A stretch of DNA of 29,202 nt from a virus, in IMG/VR virus record IMGVR_UViG_3300031746_000122, positions 1-29,202 of that record; one strand, given 5' to 3'. Below the pieces are notes generated by a model. The model did not search any database and had not been told where the DNA came from. It saw nothing but the letters and a program-made list of their open reading frames with translations. This document shows positions 5,642 to 13,200 of this stretch, in pieces. Every line of letters starts with the position of its first letter. Within the stretch, counting starts at the first letter, position 1. The translations under genes and the position numbers were made by a program.

Positions 5642-5979
5642 CTGATAATCACCTTGATCTTGATACCGTGAAACAACTCCGCTGCCTTCTTCCTGAGACG
5701 GTACGCGGCATCCTTTGCCGTCCCTGTAGACTTTAACTCCTCAATGATCCGTTCACCCTTTAGCGTGTAGGCAAAGTCTGCCGTGTAGGTGCAGTAGTGT
5801 TGGTCATTGATAGAAACACGGAACTCAGGTTGCAGTTCAAGATCAGAGATTTCTTTGGCCCTGACCCACAGCTTGAGTTCCGCATATCGCTTCATCTCCT
5901 TCTTGGACGCAAACGCAATACCATCTAGCGTCCTCTCGTCGATTGGCGACACTGCAAATCTATTTTTATTTTTTATCAA
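5638..5979 (-). CDS. DUF1064-family phage nuclease-like protein
   Basis: About 113 residues. The pattern matches DUF1064: DGIAFASKKEMKRYAELK near the N-terminus, then LQPEFRV, YTADFAY and IEELKSTGTAKDAAYRLRKK. The Glu in the first helix, Asp of TADF and E-L-K form a PD-(D/E)XK-type active site, so it probably cuts branched or damaged DNA during replication and recombination. The start is the TTG at 5979, with GGGGG seven bases upstream and about 16 bases downstream of a predicted transcription start. A TTG at 5997 is possible but would fall at or before that start. It is the first gene of the minus-strand early operon. Confidence 0.75.
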   Translation of the reverse strand: MIKNKNRFAVSPIDERTLDGIAFASKKEMKRYAELKLWVRAKEISDLELQPEFRVSINDQHYCTYTADFAYTLKGERIIEELKSTGTAKDAAYRLRKKAAELFHGIKIKVIIR

Positions 5980-5991
5980 CGTCAAGCCCCC

Positions 5992-6019
5992 TTGCAATAT
6001 TATTTTTTTGGGTTATGTT
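5992..6019 (+). promoter_or_regulatory. Candidate promoter of the plus-strand recombination operon
   Basis: TTGCAA (5992-5997) and TATGTT (6014-6019), spaced by 16 bases, are each 4/6 matches. They would start a transcript near 6026, about 28 bases before the first ATG. This element overlaps the opposing minus-strand promoter almost completely. The match is modest, and another promoter is possible. Confidence 0.3.
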
Positions 6020-6030
6020 TCTGTTGTCAA
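6002..6030 (-). promoter_or_regulatory. Candidate promoter of the minus-strand early operon
   Basis: On the minus strand a perfect TTGACA (6030-6025) is followed after 17 bases by AAAAAT (6007-6002, 4/6). Transcription would start near 5995, just before the GGGGG ribosome-binding site of the DUF1064-like gene. The -10 is weak, but the position between two divergent operons supports it. Confidence 0.45.
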
Positions 6031-6053
6031 ACAACGCCACAGGGAGATTAGGA

Positions 6054-6278
6054 ATGGCAACATCGTTTTTCAATGACATTGAAGACTTCAGTATTACCTT
6101 CACATATTCTGATCAGGCAAACAAGACTGCAATGCACATTCTGATCAACACTGCACCTCGGATTGAGGGCCAAGCAGTGTCTCATGAAGAGGCTGTTCTC
6201 ATGTATCGTGGGACACCTTCTCAGCTGCGTGAGAAGCTCGACGCCGAGCTTAAACACTTCATGGCTGCAAATGTATGA
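6054..6278 (+). CDS. Hypothetical early protein
   Basis: 74 residues beginning MATSFFNDIEDFSITFTYSD. The family is not recognised. It looks like a small alpha/beta protein with a helical C-terminus (PSQLREKLDAELKHFMAANV). The start is ATG 6054, with GGAG seven bases upstream (AGGGAGATTAGGA). An upstream frame would run through the promoter region and encode an implausible hydrophobic extension. It is the first gene of the plus-strand operon and overlaps the next gene by eight bases. Confidence 0.7.
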   Translation: MATSFFNDIEDFSITFTYSDQANKTAMHILINTAPRIEGQAVSHEEAVLMYRGTPSQLREKLDAELKHFMAANV

Positions 6279-6432
6279 GGACTACATCACAGGTCATGAA
6301 TGGGGATGGATATTCATGGCCTGTTGGGTGTCTGGGACTCTGCTTATCTACTTTGCATTCTTGCAGGTTCGGAAGTGGAGAAAGAAAGACAATGATCCAT
6401 ATCGTGATGAAGACAACTTTGGGAGACACTAA
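6271..6432 (+). CDS. Small single-pass membrane protein
   Basis: 53 residues: a short N-terminal segment (MYEDYITGHEWG), a strongly hydrophobic helix (WIFMACWVSGTLLIYFAFL) and a basic then acidic tail (RKWRKKDNDPYRDEDN). By the positive-inside rule the C-terminal tail should face the cytoplasm. The function is unknown; small early phage membrane proteins can act in exclusion or inhibition. The start ATG lies within the last codons of the previous gene, and no strong ribosome-binding site is seen, so translation is probably coupled. The stop overlaps the start of the exonuclease gene by one base (TAATG). Confidence 0.65.
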   Translation: MYEDYITGHEWGWIFMACWVSGTLLIYFAFLQVRKWRKKDNDPYRDEDNFGRH

Positions 6433-7229
6433 TGAGCATACTCGATAAACTTGGTCTGACGCCTGAGCAGAAGGCATTCAGACGCAATAGCCTTGGCGGC
6501 TCAGATGCCAATATCATCATGTCCGGCAACGATGAGAGAATACTTCAGCTGTGGAAGGAAAAGAGCGGCAAGGCAGAGGGTGAAGACCTGTCTGAAGTTC
6601 TTCAGGTCATGCTTGGCTCATTCACCGAGTCATTCAACCGTGCATGGTACGAGAAGAAGCATAAAAAGACCGTCACAAATGTAGGCGACCAGATGATCTG
6701 TCTGGATTATCCATTCATGGCCTGTACGCTTGATGGAATGGTAGCTGGTGGCGTGTGGGAAGCAAAGCACGTCTCAGCCTTTGCCAAGGAAGATGAAATC
6801 CTTGAGAAGTATATGCCACAGCTGACCCATAACATGATTGTCTGTGGGGTTAATTTTGCTATTCTTTCAGTCATCTTTGGCAATCACAAGCATGAGACAT
6901 ACGGTGTTTCTTTTGACTCTGATTATGCTGCAAAGCTGATTGCCGCCGAGGAAAACTTCTGGAACTGCATCCATAACGATATTCAACCAGTTATCGTACA
7001 TACAAAATATCAAGGCCCAGTCGAGCGTAAGGTTGATATGTCGGGGAACAACAGTTGGAGCGCAGCTGCCGCTGACTTCCTTGGCTCCCTTGACCTAGCA
7101 AAGCAACATGACAAGGCTAAGTCCATACTGAAAGAATTGGTTGAGGACGATGTTGTCGAGGCTTCCGGCCACGGCATTATCGCAAAACGATCAAAGACTG
7201 GCGCTATAACCATAAAGGAAACCAAATGA
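6432..7229 (+). CDS. YqaJ-family recombination exonuclease
   Basis: 265 residues. A lambda-exonuclease-like (YqaJ viral recombinase) nuclease that would resect double-stranded ends to give single strands for annealing. Recognisable elements are RRNSLGGSDANIIM near residues 18-31 (the usual IGGSDA start), a Glu in the helix after it, YPFMACTLDGMV with the metal-binding Asp near residue 100, WEAKH carrying the E-x-K of the PD-(D/E)XK site, and the YMPQLTHNM helix. The gene overlaps the ERF annealase by four bases (ATGA); exonuclease plus single-strand annealing protein is the standard phage two-component recombination pair. Confidence 0.9.
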   Translation: MSILDKLGLTPEQKAFRRNSLGGSDANIIMSGNDERILQLWKEKSGKAEGEDLSEVLQVMLGSFTESFNRAWYEKKHKKTVTNVGDQMICLDYPFMACTLDGMVAGGVWEAKHVSAFAKEDEILEKYMPQLTHNMIVCGVNFAILSVIFGNHKHETYGVSFDSDYAAKLIAAEENFWNCIHNDIQPVIVHTKYQGPVERKVDMSGNNSWSAAAADFLGSLDLAKQHDKAKSILKELVEDDVVEASGHGIIAKRSKTGAITIKETK

Positions 7230-7855
7230 AGACCTCAGAACAGATCAATGAAATCGCGACCGCTCTTGCCAAGGCACAGGGTGAGGTTGCAAATCCTGTT
7301 TTCAACAAGACCAACCCGCACTTCAAATCATCCTACGCAGACCTGTCGTCTGTCCTGAATGCTGTGCGTCCAGTGCTATCCAAGAACAATATCTCGATCA
7401 TGCAGATGACTAACTTAGAAGAAGCCGGAGTTGTTCTCTACACGCGCTTAACCCATGCCAGTGGGCAGTGGATTGAGTCGGCTTATCCAGTGACAGCATC
7501 TGGGAAGCATCAAGAGATTGCAGCTGCCTTGACCTATGCCAAGCGACTAAGTTTGTCGGCAATTGTCGGCGTTGCAGGAGAAGACGATGACGACGGCAAC
7601 GAGGCTAACAAGGCTCCTGTCGCCGCCAAAGCAACTCCCAAAGCACCGCCTCTTCCAAAGATGAGCGTAGCAGACAGCAACAAGACCATGAACGATATGC
7701 TTCTTGATCTTGATGGCTGTACAACCAAAGAAAACCTTCAAGAGTGGGCGCAACGCAATTCCAAGAAGAAGGGTGAACTCTGGGAAGAGCATCAAGAAAA
7801 AATCACTCAAGAGTTCCAAAAGTCTCAAACCCGTATCAGGGAAGCCGCTCAATGA
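7226..7855 (+). CDS. ERF-family single-strand annealing protein
   Basis: 209 residues. The first 130 or so match the ERF superfamily of P22-type annealing proteins: INEIATALAKAQGEV, NPHFKSSYADLSSVLNAVRP, LTHASGQWIES and AAALTYAKRLSLSAIVGVAG. These proteins form rings or filaments on ssDNA and promote strand annealing. After an acidic turn (EDDDDGNEA) and an Ala/Pro/Lys linker, a helical C-terminal tail (about residues 150-209) probably mediates partner contacts. It is coupled to the YqaJ exonuclease upstream and to the DUF1367-like gene downstream by ATGA overlaps. Confidence 0.92.
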   Translation: MKTSEQINEIATALAKAQGEVANPVFNKTNPHFKSSYADLSSVLNAVRPVLSKNNISIMQMTNLEEAGVVLYTRLTHASGQWIESAYPVTASGKHQEIAAALTYAKRLSLSAIVGVAGEDDDDGNEANKAPVAAKATPKAPPLPKMSVADSNKTMNDMLLDLDGCTTKENLQEWAQRNSKKKGELWEEHQEKITQEFQKSQTRIREAAQ

Positions 7856-8307
7856 GCGTCCCGACACTCATCATGCGACGGAGCGGGGACAAGCTAGTCC
7901 CCGTTACGGAGTGGGATAGGGAGCATTTGCTTGAAATCCCTGAAGGGAAAGACCTGTCGGTCAAGACATCACGGTCGCGCAGTTCCAAGCAACACAGATT
8001 ATTTTGGTCGTTAATGAAAATAGTTGTGGATAACCATCCCTACTATTTAAGGCCGGAACAGTTGGTTGAATGGCTCAAAGTGCGGCTTGGATACGTTGAA
8101 GAAGTCATGTTCCATGATGGGGGAATGATGACAAAGGTATCATCCATATCGTTCTCTTCTATGGGGCAGGATGATTTTCAAAAGTTCTTTAATCTGGCTC
8201 TGCACGTCATCATATCCGAGGTTGCCCCGATTGATCGGGAACAGCTTCTTAGAGAGGTTGAGGCTGTTTTAGGGGAGAAAATGGAGTCATGGGTAGTGCA
8301 GCAATGA
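7852..8307 (+). CDS. DUF1367-like phage protein
   Basis: 151 residues. The layout resembles DUF1367: an opening with GDKLVPVTEWDREHL, then SRSSKQHRLFWSLMKIV (the conserved basic RxxxxHRxFW helix), a middle region around GYVEEVMFHDG, then SISFSSMGQDDFQKFFNLAL. In lambdoid phages this family sits among recombination genes next to ninB-like functions, which matches its place after ERF. The biochemical role is not established. It overlaps ERF upstream and the GcrA-like gene downstream. Confidence 0.7.
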   Translation: MSVPTLIMRRSGDKLVPVTEWDREHLLEIPEGKDLSVKTSRSRSSKQHRLFWSLMKIVVDNHPYYLRPEQLVEWLKVRLGYVEEVMFHDGGMMTKVSSISFSSMGQDDFQKFFNLALHVIISEVAPIDREQLLREVEAVLGEKMESWVVQQ

Positions 8308-8774
8308 CAAAAGGTTGGACTAAGGAAGAACTCGATATCGTTGTCCGCATGGCAAACGACGGCAGGTCTGCATCTCAGATTGCTATTGTTTTGAAAACTG
8401 GGAGAACGCGCAATGCTGTTATCGGCGTCATCAATCGACGCAAGATATCCTTGCAGATCAAACGCCCACAACCGCCTCCGAGAAAGCCAAGGAAGACTGT
8501 TGTTCTTAGCATTGTGAATGTCAGGGTTCCTCGTAGCAATCCTGAGCCTCCAATGGCTGTGGCGGCGGTAGAGAAGTTTGTCGCCCCGCTGAAGCGTCCA
8601 GACGTGGAGTATGGGCCTACTCTCTTTACTGAAACTGAACGTGACCAATGCAGGTTCATCATTGGGAGGAAAGACCACGACTCCATCGTTTGTGGAGAGC
8701 CAGTCTTCAAGAGAAGTTGGTGCAAGCATCATTACAAAATTGTTTATGTCCCGCCTGAAAGGAGAGCTAAATGA
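8304..8774 (+). CDS. GcrA-family transcription regulator homologue
   Basis: About 156 residues. The N-terminal domain has the GcrA pattern: a tryptophan (GWTKEELDIVVRM), then GRSASQIAIVL and GRTRNAVIGVINRR. This is the helix-turn-helix by which alphaproteobacterial GcrA binds CcrM-methylated promoters and sigma70. A Pro/Arg-rich linker follows. The C-terminal part has spaced Cys/His residues (DQCRFI ... IVCGEPV ... WCKHHY), like the sigma70-contacting end of GcrA. The start is ATG 8304, overlapping the previous TGA; an ATG at 8289 adds five residues. The homologue suggests the phage taps host cell-cycle transcription, and it supports an alphaproteobacterial host. Confidence 0.8.
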   Translation: MTKGWTKEELDIVVRMANDGRSASQIAIVLKTGRTRNAVIGVINRRKISLQIKRPQPPPRKPRKTVVLSIVNVRVPRSNPEPPMAVAAVEKFVAPLKRPDVEYGPTLFTETERDQCRFIIGRKDHDSIVCGEPVFKRSWCKHHYKIVYVPPERRAK

Positions 8775-9241
8775 CTATTGAAGTAATATTGACGCCTCAC
8801 GATCTTTCCATCTGCCGTATGCTTGGAAACATGAGAACGATGGTCGCCCGTGGTGCGGCTGTAAAAGACACGCAGATGGGCAAGCAAGACCCGTTAGACA
8901 TTGATGAGAATGGAGTGATCGGAGAGTATGCTTTTTGCAAACACTGGAACATCTTCTTTGACCCGACTGCTTACCCCAGAAGCGGAAGCCCAGACTGCAT
9001 ACTTCACAATCGTCGTTTTGATATAAAAACAACGACGTATGAAAATGGCCGACTGACCGCGACGTTAAAAAGAAATAGTGACATTGATTGCTACGCCTTG
9101 GCAATTTTGAAAAATGACAAAGTCATATTTCCCGGATGGGTTTTTGCTGACGAATTATGCACAGAAAAAAACATTATTAATTTGGGGCATGGCGATGGGT
9201 ATGCTTTGGAGCAATCTGCATTTACGGCGTGGAAGCAATGA
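8771..9241 (+). CDS. PD-(D/E)XK-like nuclease or related protein
   Basis: 156 residues, no named family assigned. The central part shows a restriction-endonuclease-fold signature: a conserved Glu in GVIGEYAF (E52), Asp in SGSPDC (D75) and D-I-K in RRFDIKTT (84-86), with a helix and strand order that fits. Phage proteins of this size with GE...DIK motifs are usually left as hypothetical. It could cut DNA during recombination or packaging, or act on host DNA. It overlaps the GcrA-like gene by four bases and the HNH gene by four bases. Confidence 0.6.
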   Translation: MTIEVILTPHDLSICRMLGNMRTMVARGAAVKDTQMGKQDPLDIDENGVIGEYAFCKHWNIFFDPTAYPRSGSPDCILHNRRFDIKTTTYENGRLTATLKRNSDIDCYALAILKNDKVIFPGWVFADELCTEKNIINLGHGDGYALEQSAFTAWKQ

Positions 9242-9600
9242 TTGAGGACATGGGAACCACTAAACGTGGAGGTCTATCAACGAGGAGAAAGCTAAAGATA
9301 TGGGAACGAGAATCAGGAAAGTGCGCGATCTGCTCCGCAAAGCTAATGGCGGGTCAGTTCATATACGAGCATATGAGGGCGTTGGAACTGGGGGGGACGG
9401 ACACGGACGAGAACATCAGGCTGACTTGCCTGACTTGTGCAAAGGAGAAGACCAAGAAGGACCATCAGATTACGGCCAAGGCCAAATCCCAAAAATCGTC
9501 ATATTTGGGCCTAAAGACCGTCAAAGCACCGCTACCTTGCGGGAAGAAGTCAAAGTGGAAGAAGAAACTGAACGGACAAGTAGTCCTAAGAGGAGAATGA
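9238..9600 (+). CDS. HNH endonuclease
   Basis: 120 residues. The HNH core includes KIWERESGKCAICSAKL with CxxC at 29/32, YEHMRALELGGTDTDENIRL (general-base His45 and Asn59), then CLTC at 64/67 and the lysine-rich KEKTKKD. The zinc site is intact. The last H of the classical motif is replaced by Ala (CAK rather than CHK), a common variation. Stand-alone HNH proteins in tailed phages often assist terminase or act in replication; here it sits in the recombination operon. The ATG at 9238 overlaps the preceding TGA (ATGA); a start at 9229 is also possible. A basic tail follows. Confidence 0.8.
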   Translation: MIEDMGTTKRGGLSTRRKLKIWERESGKCAICSAKLMAGQFIYEHMRALELGGTDTDENIRLTCLTCAKEKTKKDHQITAKAKSQKSSYLGLKTVKAPLPCGKKSKWKKKLNGQVVLRGE

Positions 9601-9602
9601 TT

Positions 9603-9959
9603 ATGAATAGAAGTGATTTGCGTCATGCACTGGACAGCACAACAGCAGCCTTTGCAATCATAGATGAAACGTATGGGTTTGCAGACCTTTTGAATAAAAC
9701 AAAAGACCTAGCGACTATCAGGCTCGGCACAGAAGTCGATGACCGTATGATTGGCATCATCATGGCGGCGTTTGCAGATGCCAAGTACAGCATCCTGCCA
9801 GAGCGCATGGACGCCTATCGTGAGTCGGCAATGTGGATGGCTGTCGTTGCTAACAGCTTGGACGACAAGGGCAATCAAATGCCTCGCATACACAAGGGAC
9901 TTGAGGCGGCGATGCTTGGAATAACCAATGAAGCCAATGAGGAAACTGGCGATGAGTAA
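9603..9959 (+). CDS. Hypothetical helical protein
   Basis: 118 residues beginning MNRSDLRHALDSTTAAFAII. Mostly alpha-helical, with acidic and alanine-rich segments and no recognised motif. ATG 9603 is preceded by AGGAG seven bases upstream; ATG 9597, overlapping the HNH stop, is the alternative. A much longer frame back to 9300 overlaps the HNH gene completely and is not credible. The role is unknown; the gene is co-transcribed with recombination genes. Confidence 0.65.
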   Translation: MNRSDLRHALDSTTAAFAIIDETYGFADLLNKTKDLATIRLGTEVDDRMIGIIMAAFADAKYSILPERMDAYRESAMWMAVVANSLDDKGNQMPRIHKGLEAAMLGITNEANEETGDE

Positions 9960-10233
9960 GTACAGCAAGGCAGTAGACGCTATCCTGAGTCGAGATTTGC
10001 ACTACGGCATAATGATTGACTACATGAGGATCGCCAAGAACATTGGCAGCAAGAAGTTCATGTCTACAGACGAAGAACTTATTGAAGCCCTCAAGTGCAA
10101 GAACAAGTCTCTATCGTCTTTGAAACTTGGGACACTATGGAACCTTGGGCTTGTGACAAGGGAGCCAAAGCCATCCAATGTTAAACACAAAGGTAGGTTA
10201 GGCTTTATCTATACGATCAATTGGATTGAGTAA
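9952..10233 (+). CDS. Small winged-helix-like protein
   Basis: 93 residues. The pattern TDEELIEALKCKNKSLSSLK followed by LGTLWNLGLVTREPKPS and a strand (GRLGFIYTINWIE) reads as a winged helix-turn-helix with its beta wing, resembling small MarR-like or phage regulatory domains. This is fold inference from pattern only. ATG 9952 overlaps the preceding TAA, with GAGG nine bases upstream. It is the last gene of the plus-strand operon, seven bases before the terminator hairpin. Confidence 0.6.
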   Translation: MSKYSKAVDAILSRDLHYGIMIDYMRIAKNIGSKKFMSTDEELIEALKCKNKSLSSLKLGTLWNLGLVTREPKPSNVKHKGRLGFIYTINWIE

Positions 10234-10239
10234 TAAATT

Positions 10240-10271
10240 GCCCCCAGACCATAAATCTGGGGGCTTTTTTT
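10240..10271 (+). terminator. Terminator at the convergent operon boundary
   Basis: GCCCCCAGA (10240-10248) pairs with TCTGGGGGC (10256-10264) around a seven-base loop and is followed by seven T residues (10265-10271). It ends the plus-strand operon. The T-run contains the stop codon of the giant minus-strand gene. Read the other way the hairpin is followed by AATTTATTA, so it may weakly stop the late transcript too. Confidence 0.9.
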
Positions 10272-13200
10272 ATTGCCCAAACAACAGCATCAATGGGGAC
10301 TCAGGCGGGGGCTTAATCTTTTCATTAATTTCCCGCATCGTTTTCATTTTTTTATCAATCATCTTTTGAGTAAGAGGAGCGATTTTGTCTTCCTTCATAT
10401 CATCAGGGATTTTGCTGTTATTCTTGATGTCGTCGATCTGGTTCTTAAGAGAATCAAGTTCTTTTTCTGATTTTTTCAAAATGCCCGGAACGCTACCCCT
10501 TTGGGTTTGAATTTCTTTCCCACGAAGGTTCACGTCAAGTTTTTCTGCAAGCCTAAACGCCGTCTCCTTTGCTTCAGCATCTTTGTTATTCTTTACATAA
10601 TGCTGATAGGCATTGCTCATCTGACGTTCCATAGCGGTCACTTCAGATTTGGTTTCAAAATACTTGTTGTCAGATATCTTATCTGTGTTTGTCAGGAACC
10701 TGCGGAAAAATGGCATTTTCTGATAAGGAGTGTCTATTCCTTCCCATGTGTTCTCAAGGGCTTTATAGCCGCCCTTTACAAACGACCCTATGCCTTGTGT
10801 CAAGTTCTGCGCCCAGTAATCAATAGTCCCCGGATAGATATCCAACCAACCCTTGTTATAGGCATCACCATTAGTCGCACGGCTCAACCAATCCGCAATG
10901 CTTTTGCTTTCATCGCTTGTTGAAGGGAACGCTTCTTGGGCGGCGGGGAAATTCTCCTGACCCGGATATACTTCCGGATGAATTTTCTGCCCCTTCCAAT
11001 CACGGTTAACAGATGTTTCAACAAGCTGTTGAAACCCAAATGGAAGGATTGAATGCACCATTGAGCCATTGCCTAATGGATTGAATGAGTCAGTCCAAGA
11101 CGTAACCATATTTACAGCAGCATTGATTGGCTCGATTTGCCCAAATGATACTGCAACCAAGTTGTCTGCCATAACAGCAATAGGGTTCAATATGAATCCG
11201 TAAGGAATTTTGTAGTAATTTCCTTCAGAATTTGTAAACGGAAGAATCAAATGGGTAAGGCGTTCATAACCCTTAACCTGTGTAAAGTACTTCTTCTTGC
11301 CGGGTTCATTCTCATCGTCTTCAGACATAAAGAATGCCATCAAAGAGTTAAGCAAACACGCGGCAAACAAAGCTGCAAGCAATTGCCTGCCTCTCTTGCC
11401 TCCTTTATAAAGCCTAACCATGCTTCTGATGCCACCAATTCTGGCAGCAAGGAATGGCTTCAATGCGTTTATCCAAGGCATCCATGCACCCTTGGCACGA
11501 AAATCAACTGTCGCTCTACGAGACAGCTGAGCGGCTTTGGCAGTGGTGTATCCATTTTTGCGAGCCGCACGATATACAGCAAATCTAATCGTATCTTCAA
11601 ACAGCTGATTAACTTTTTCCATTGCTTCAAGAGTGGTAAGACCACCCTTTTTAAGCAATCGCACCATTTCTTCAGGGTTGCTGTCTTTTACTTTGAAGGC
11701 TTCACGCATGGCGTCGTTAATTTTTTCTTGCGCTCTTTCAATAGTCTCAAACCCACCAAAGTCCATCTTGCCGCCAGAAAGAATCCATTCATTATAAATA
11801 GACTTTTCTTGATTGGACAATGTTTGACCAGTCACCACTTTAAAAATAGTTTTAGCTGAACTGGAAAACTCTTTAACAAACTCCGTGTTTAATCCTTTTT
11901 TGCTGCCATACATATTGATCATGGCATCTTGGATATCGCGTGGGAAGTTGACCAAGAAGAAGTCTGGAACCCATGTTGTGTTGATCTTTGACATAAAACG
12001 TCCAACTGTCATTATGTGTTTCATAACTTCAGTTGTGTTCTCATTCATATTCTTTAGAGCTTTAACAAGCCTAACCATGTTTGGGTTATCATCGTTAAAG
12101 ACAATGTAATGCTGCTTGCCATCAATCTTTACAGGCAATGATACATCTAAGTTCAACATACCAAAGTCAGGAACTTCAACAACTGTTCCATCAGACGCCA
12201 AAATACGGCGTTTAGGAACATTAAAAGGGTTCATAATTTTAGCAAGCTCTTCATTTGGGTTGTTCTTGACCAACTCATAAAGAGCCTTATCAACTTTTGC
12301 CTTCTCAGCCCTAACAATACCGTCCATCCGTTTCTGGATAGCGTTTATGAGAGGATTGCGGGCGCGAGACTTACGACCAGTTGCACTCTTGAATTCTTTA
12401 CCGCGTAAAGAAAACCCGCGCCCAACCTGTGGAGGTGCGCTATTTGGTTGCGCTTCATCTTCCGCAAACCCAGTCAGCGGAACATAATACTGATAACCTT
12501 TTGTGTATTGGTCGTACTGCTCTGAAGTGAGCAAACCAGCGTTGAAACGATCCCGGAGGTCGCGCTTTAGCATTGGATAGACAAACCTGTTTGCCAACAA
12601 ATTCATTGTATTAAATGTTCCATCGCGACGGAATTCGTCAAGAATCCTGTCTGCCTCGTCCGTTTTCATGCCGGAGCCACCAACGGGGAACTTAATAGCA
12701 TCTCGCTTTGCCATCTCTGCGTTACGCTCTTCTGCATGACGAGCGTACAAGAACTCAGAAAAATCAGTGTCAGCGATTTTATTTTCCTGAAGTGCTTTGA
12801 GAAGCGGCTTTACCTCTGAATCCCATGCAACCTTTTGACGGTTGATTGCACGATCATTGTAAAGCTGGAGTGCTAGATAAGCATCCATGCTTTCCGGCAA
12901 CGGAGAGCCACGGAATTCCTCAATAACTTTTTGAACCTCACGCAAGTCATTGTATTTCTCAACAAGACCGTAAAGAAGTTCTTTGCCAAAGTTAGAGCTT
13001 GGCATTTCAAAGTTTGTGCTTTGAGGGGCAGCGTTCCTTCTCCGGCCCATTGCCATGAAAGACAGCTTCAATTCTGGCAGTCCAATCCTAGACGCCATAT
13101 CCTCTGCCGTTTGCTCAATGCGGTCGCTCATTGATCCAAAATAGAAATCAGTGAAGACCGTGCTTGCATCACGGAAGCCCATAAACTTTTTGACTGCATT

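Noticed and set aside
9300-9602. Long N-terminal extension of the 9603-9959 gene
   Set aside because: Overlaps the HNH gene in another frame, and its composition (Gly/Asp/Gln-rich) is that of a shadow frame.
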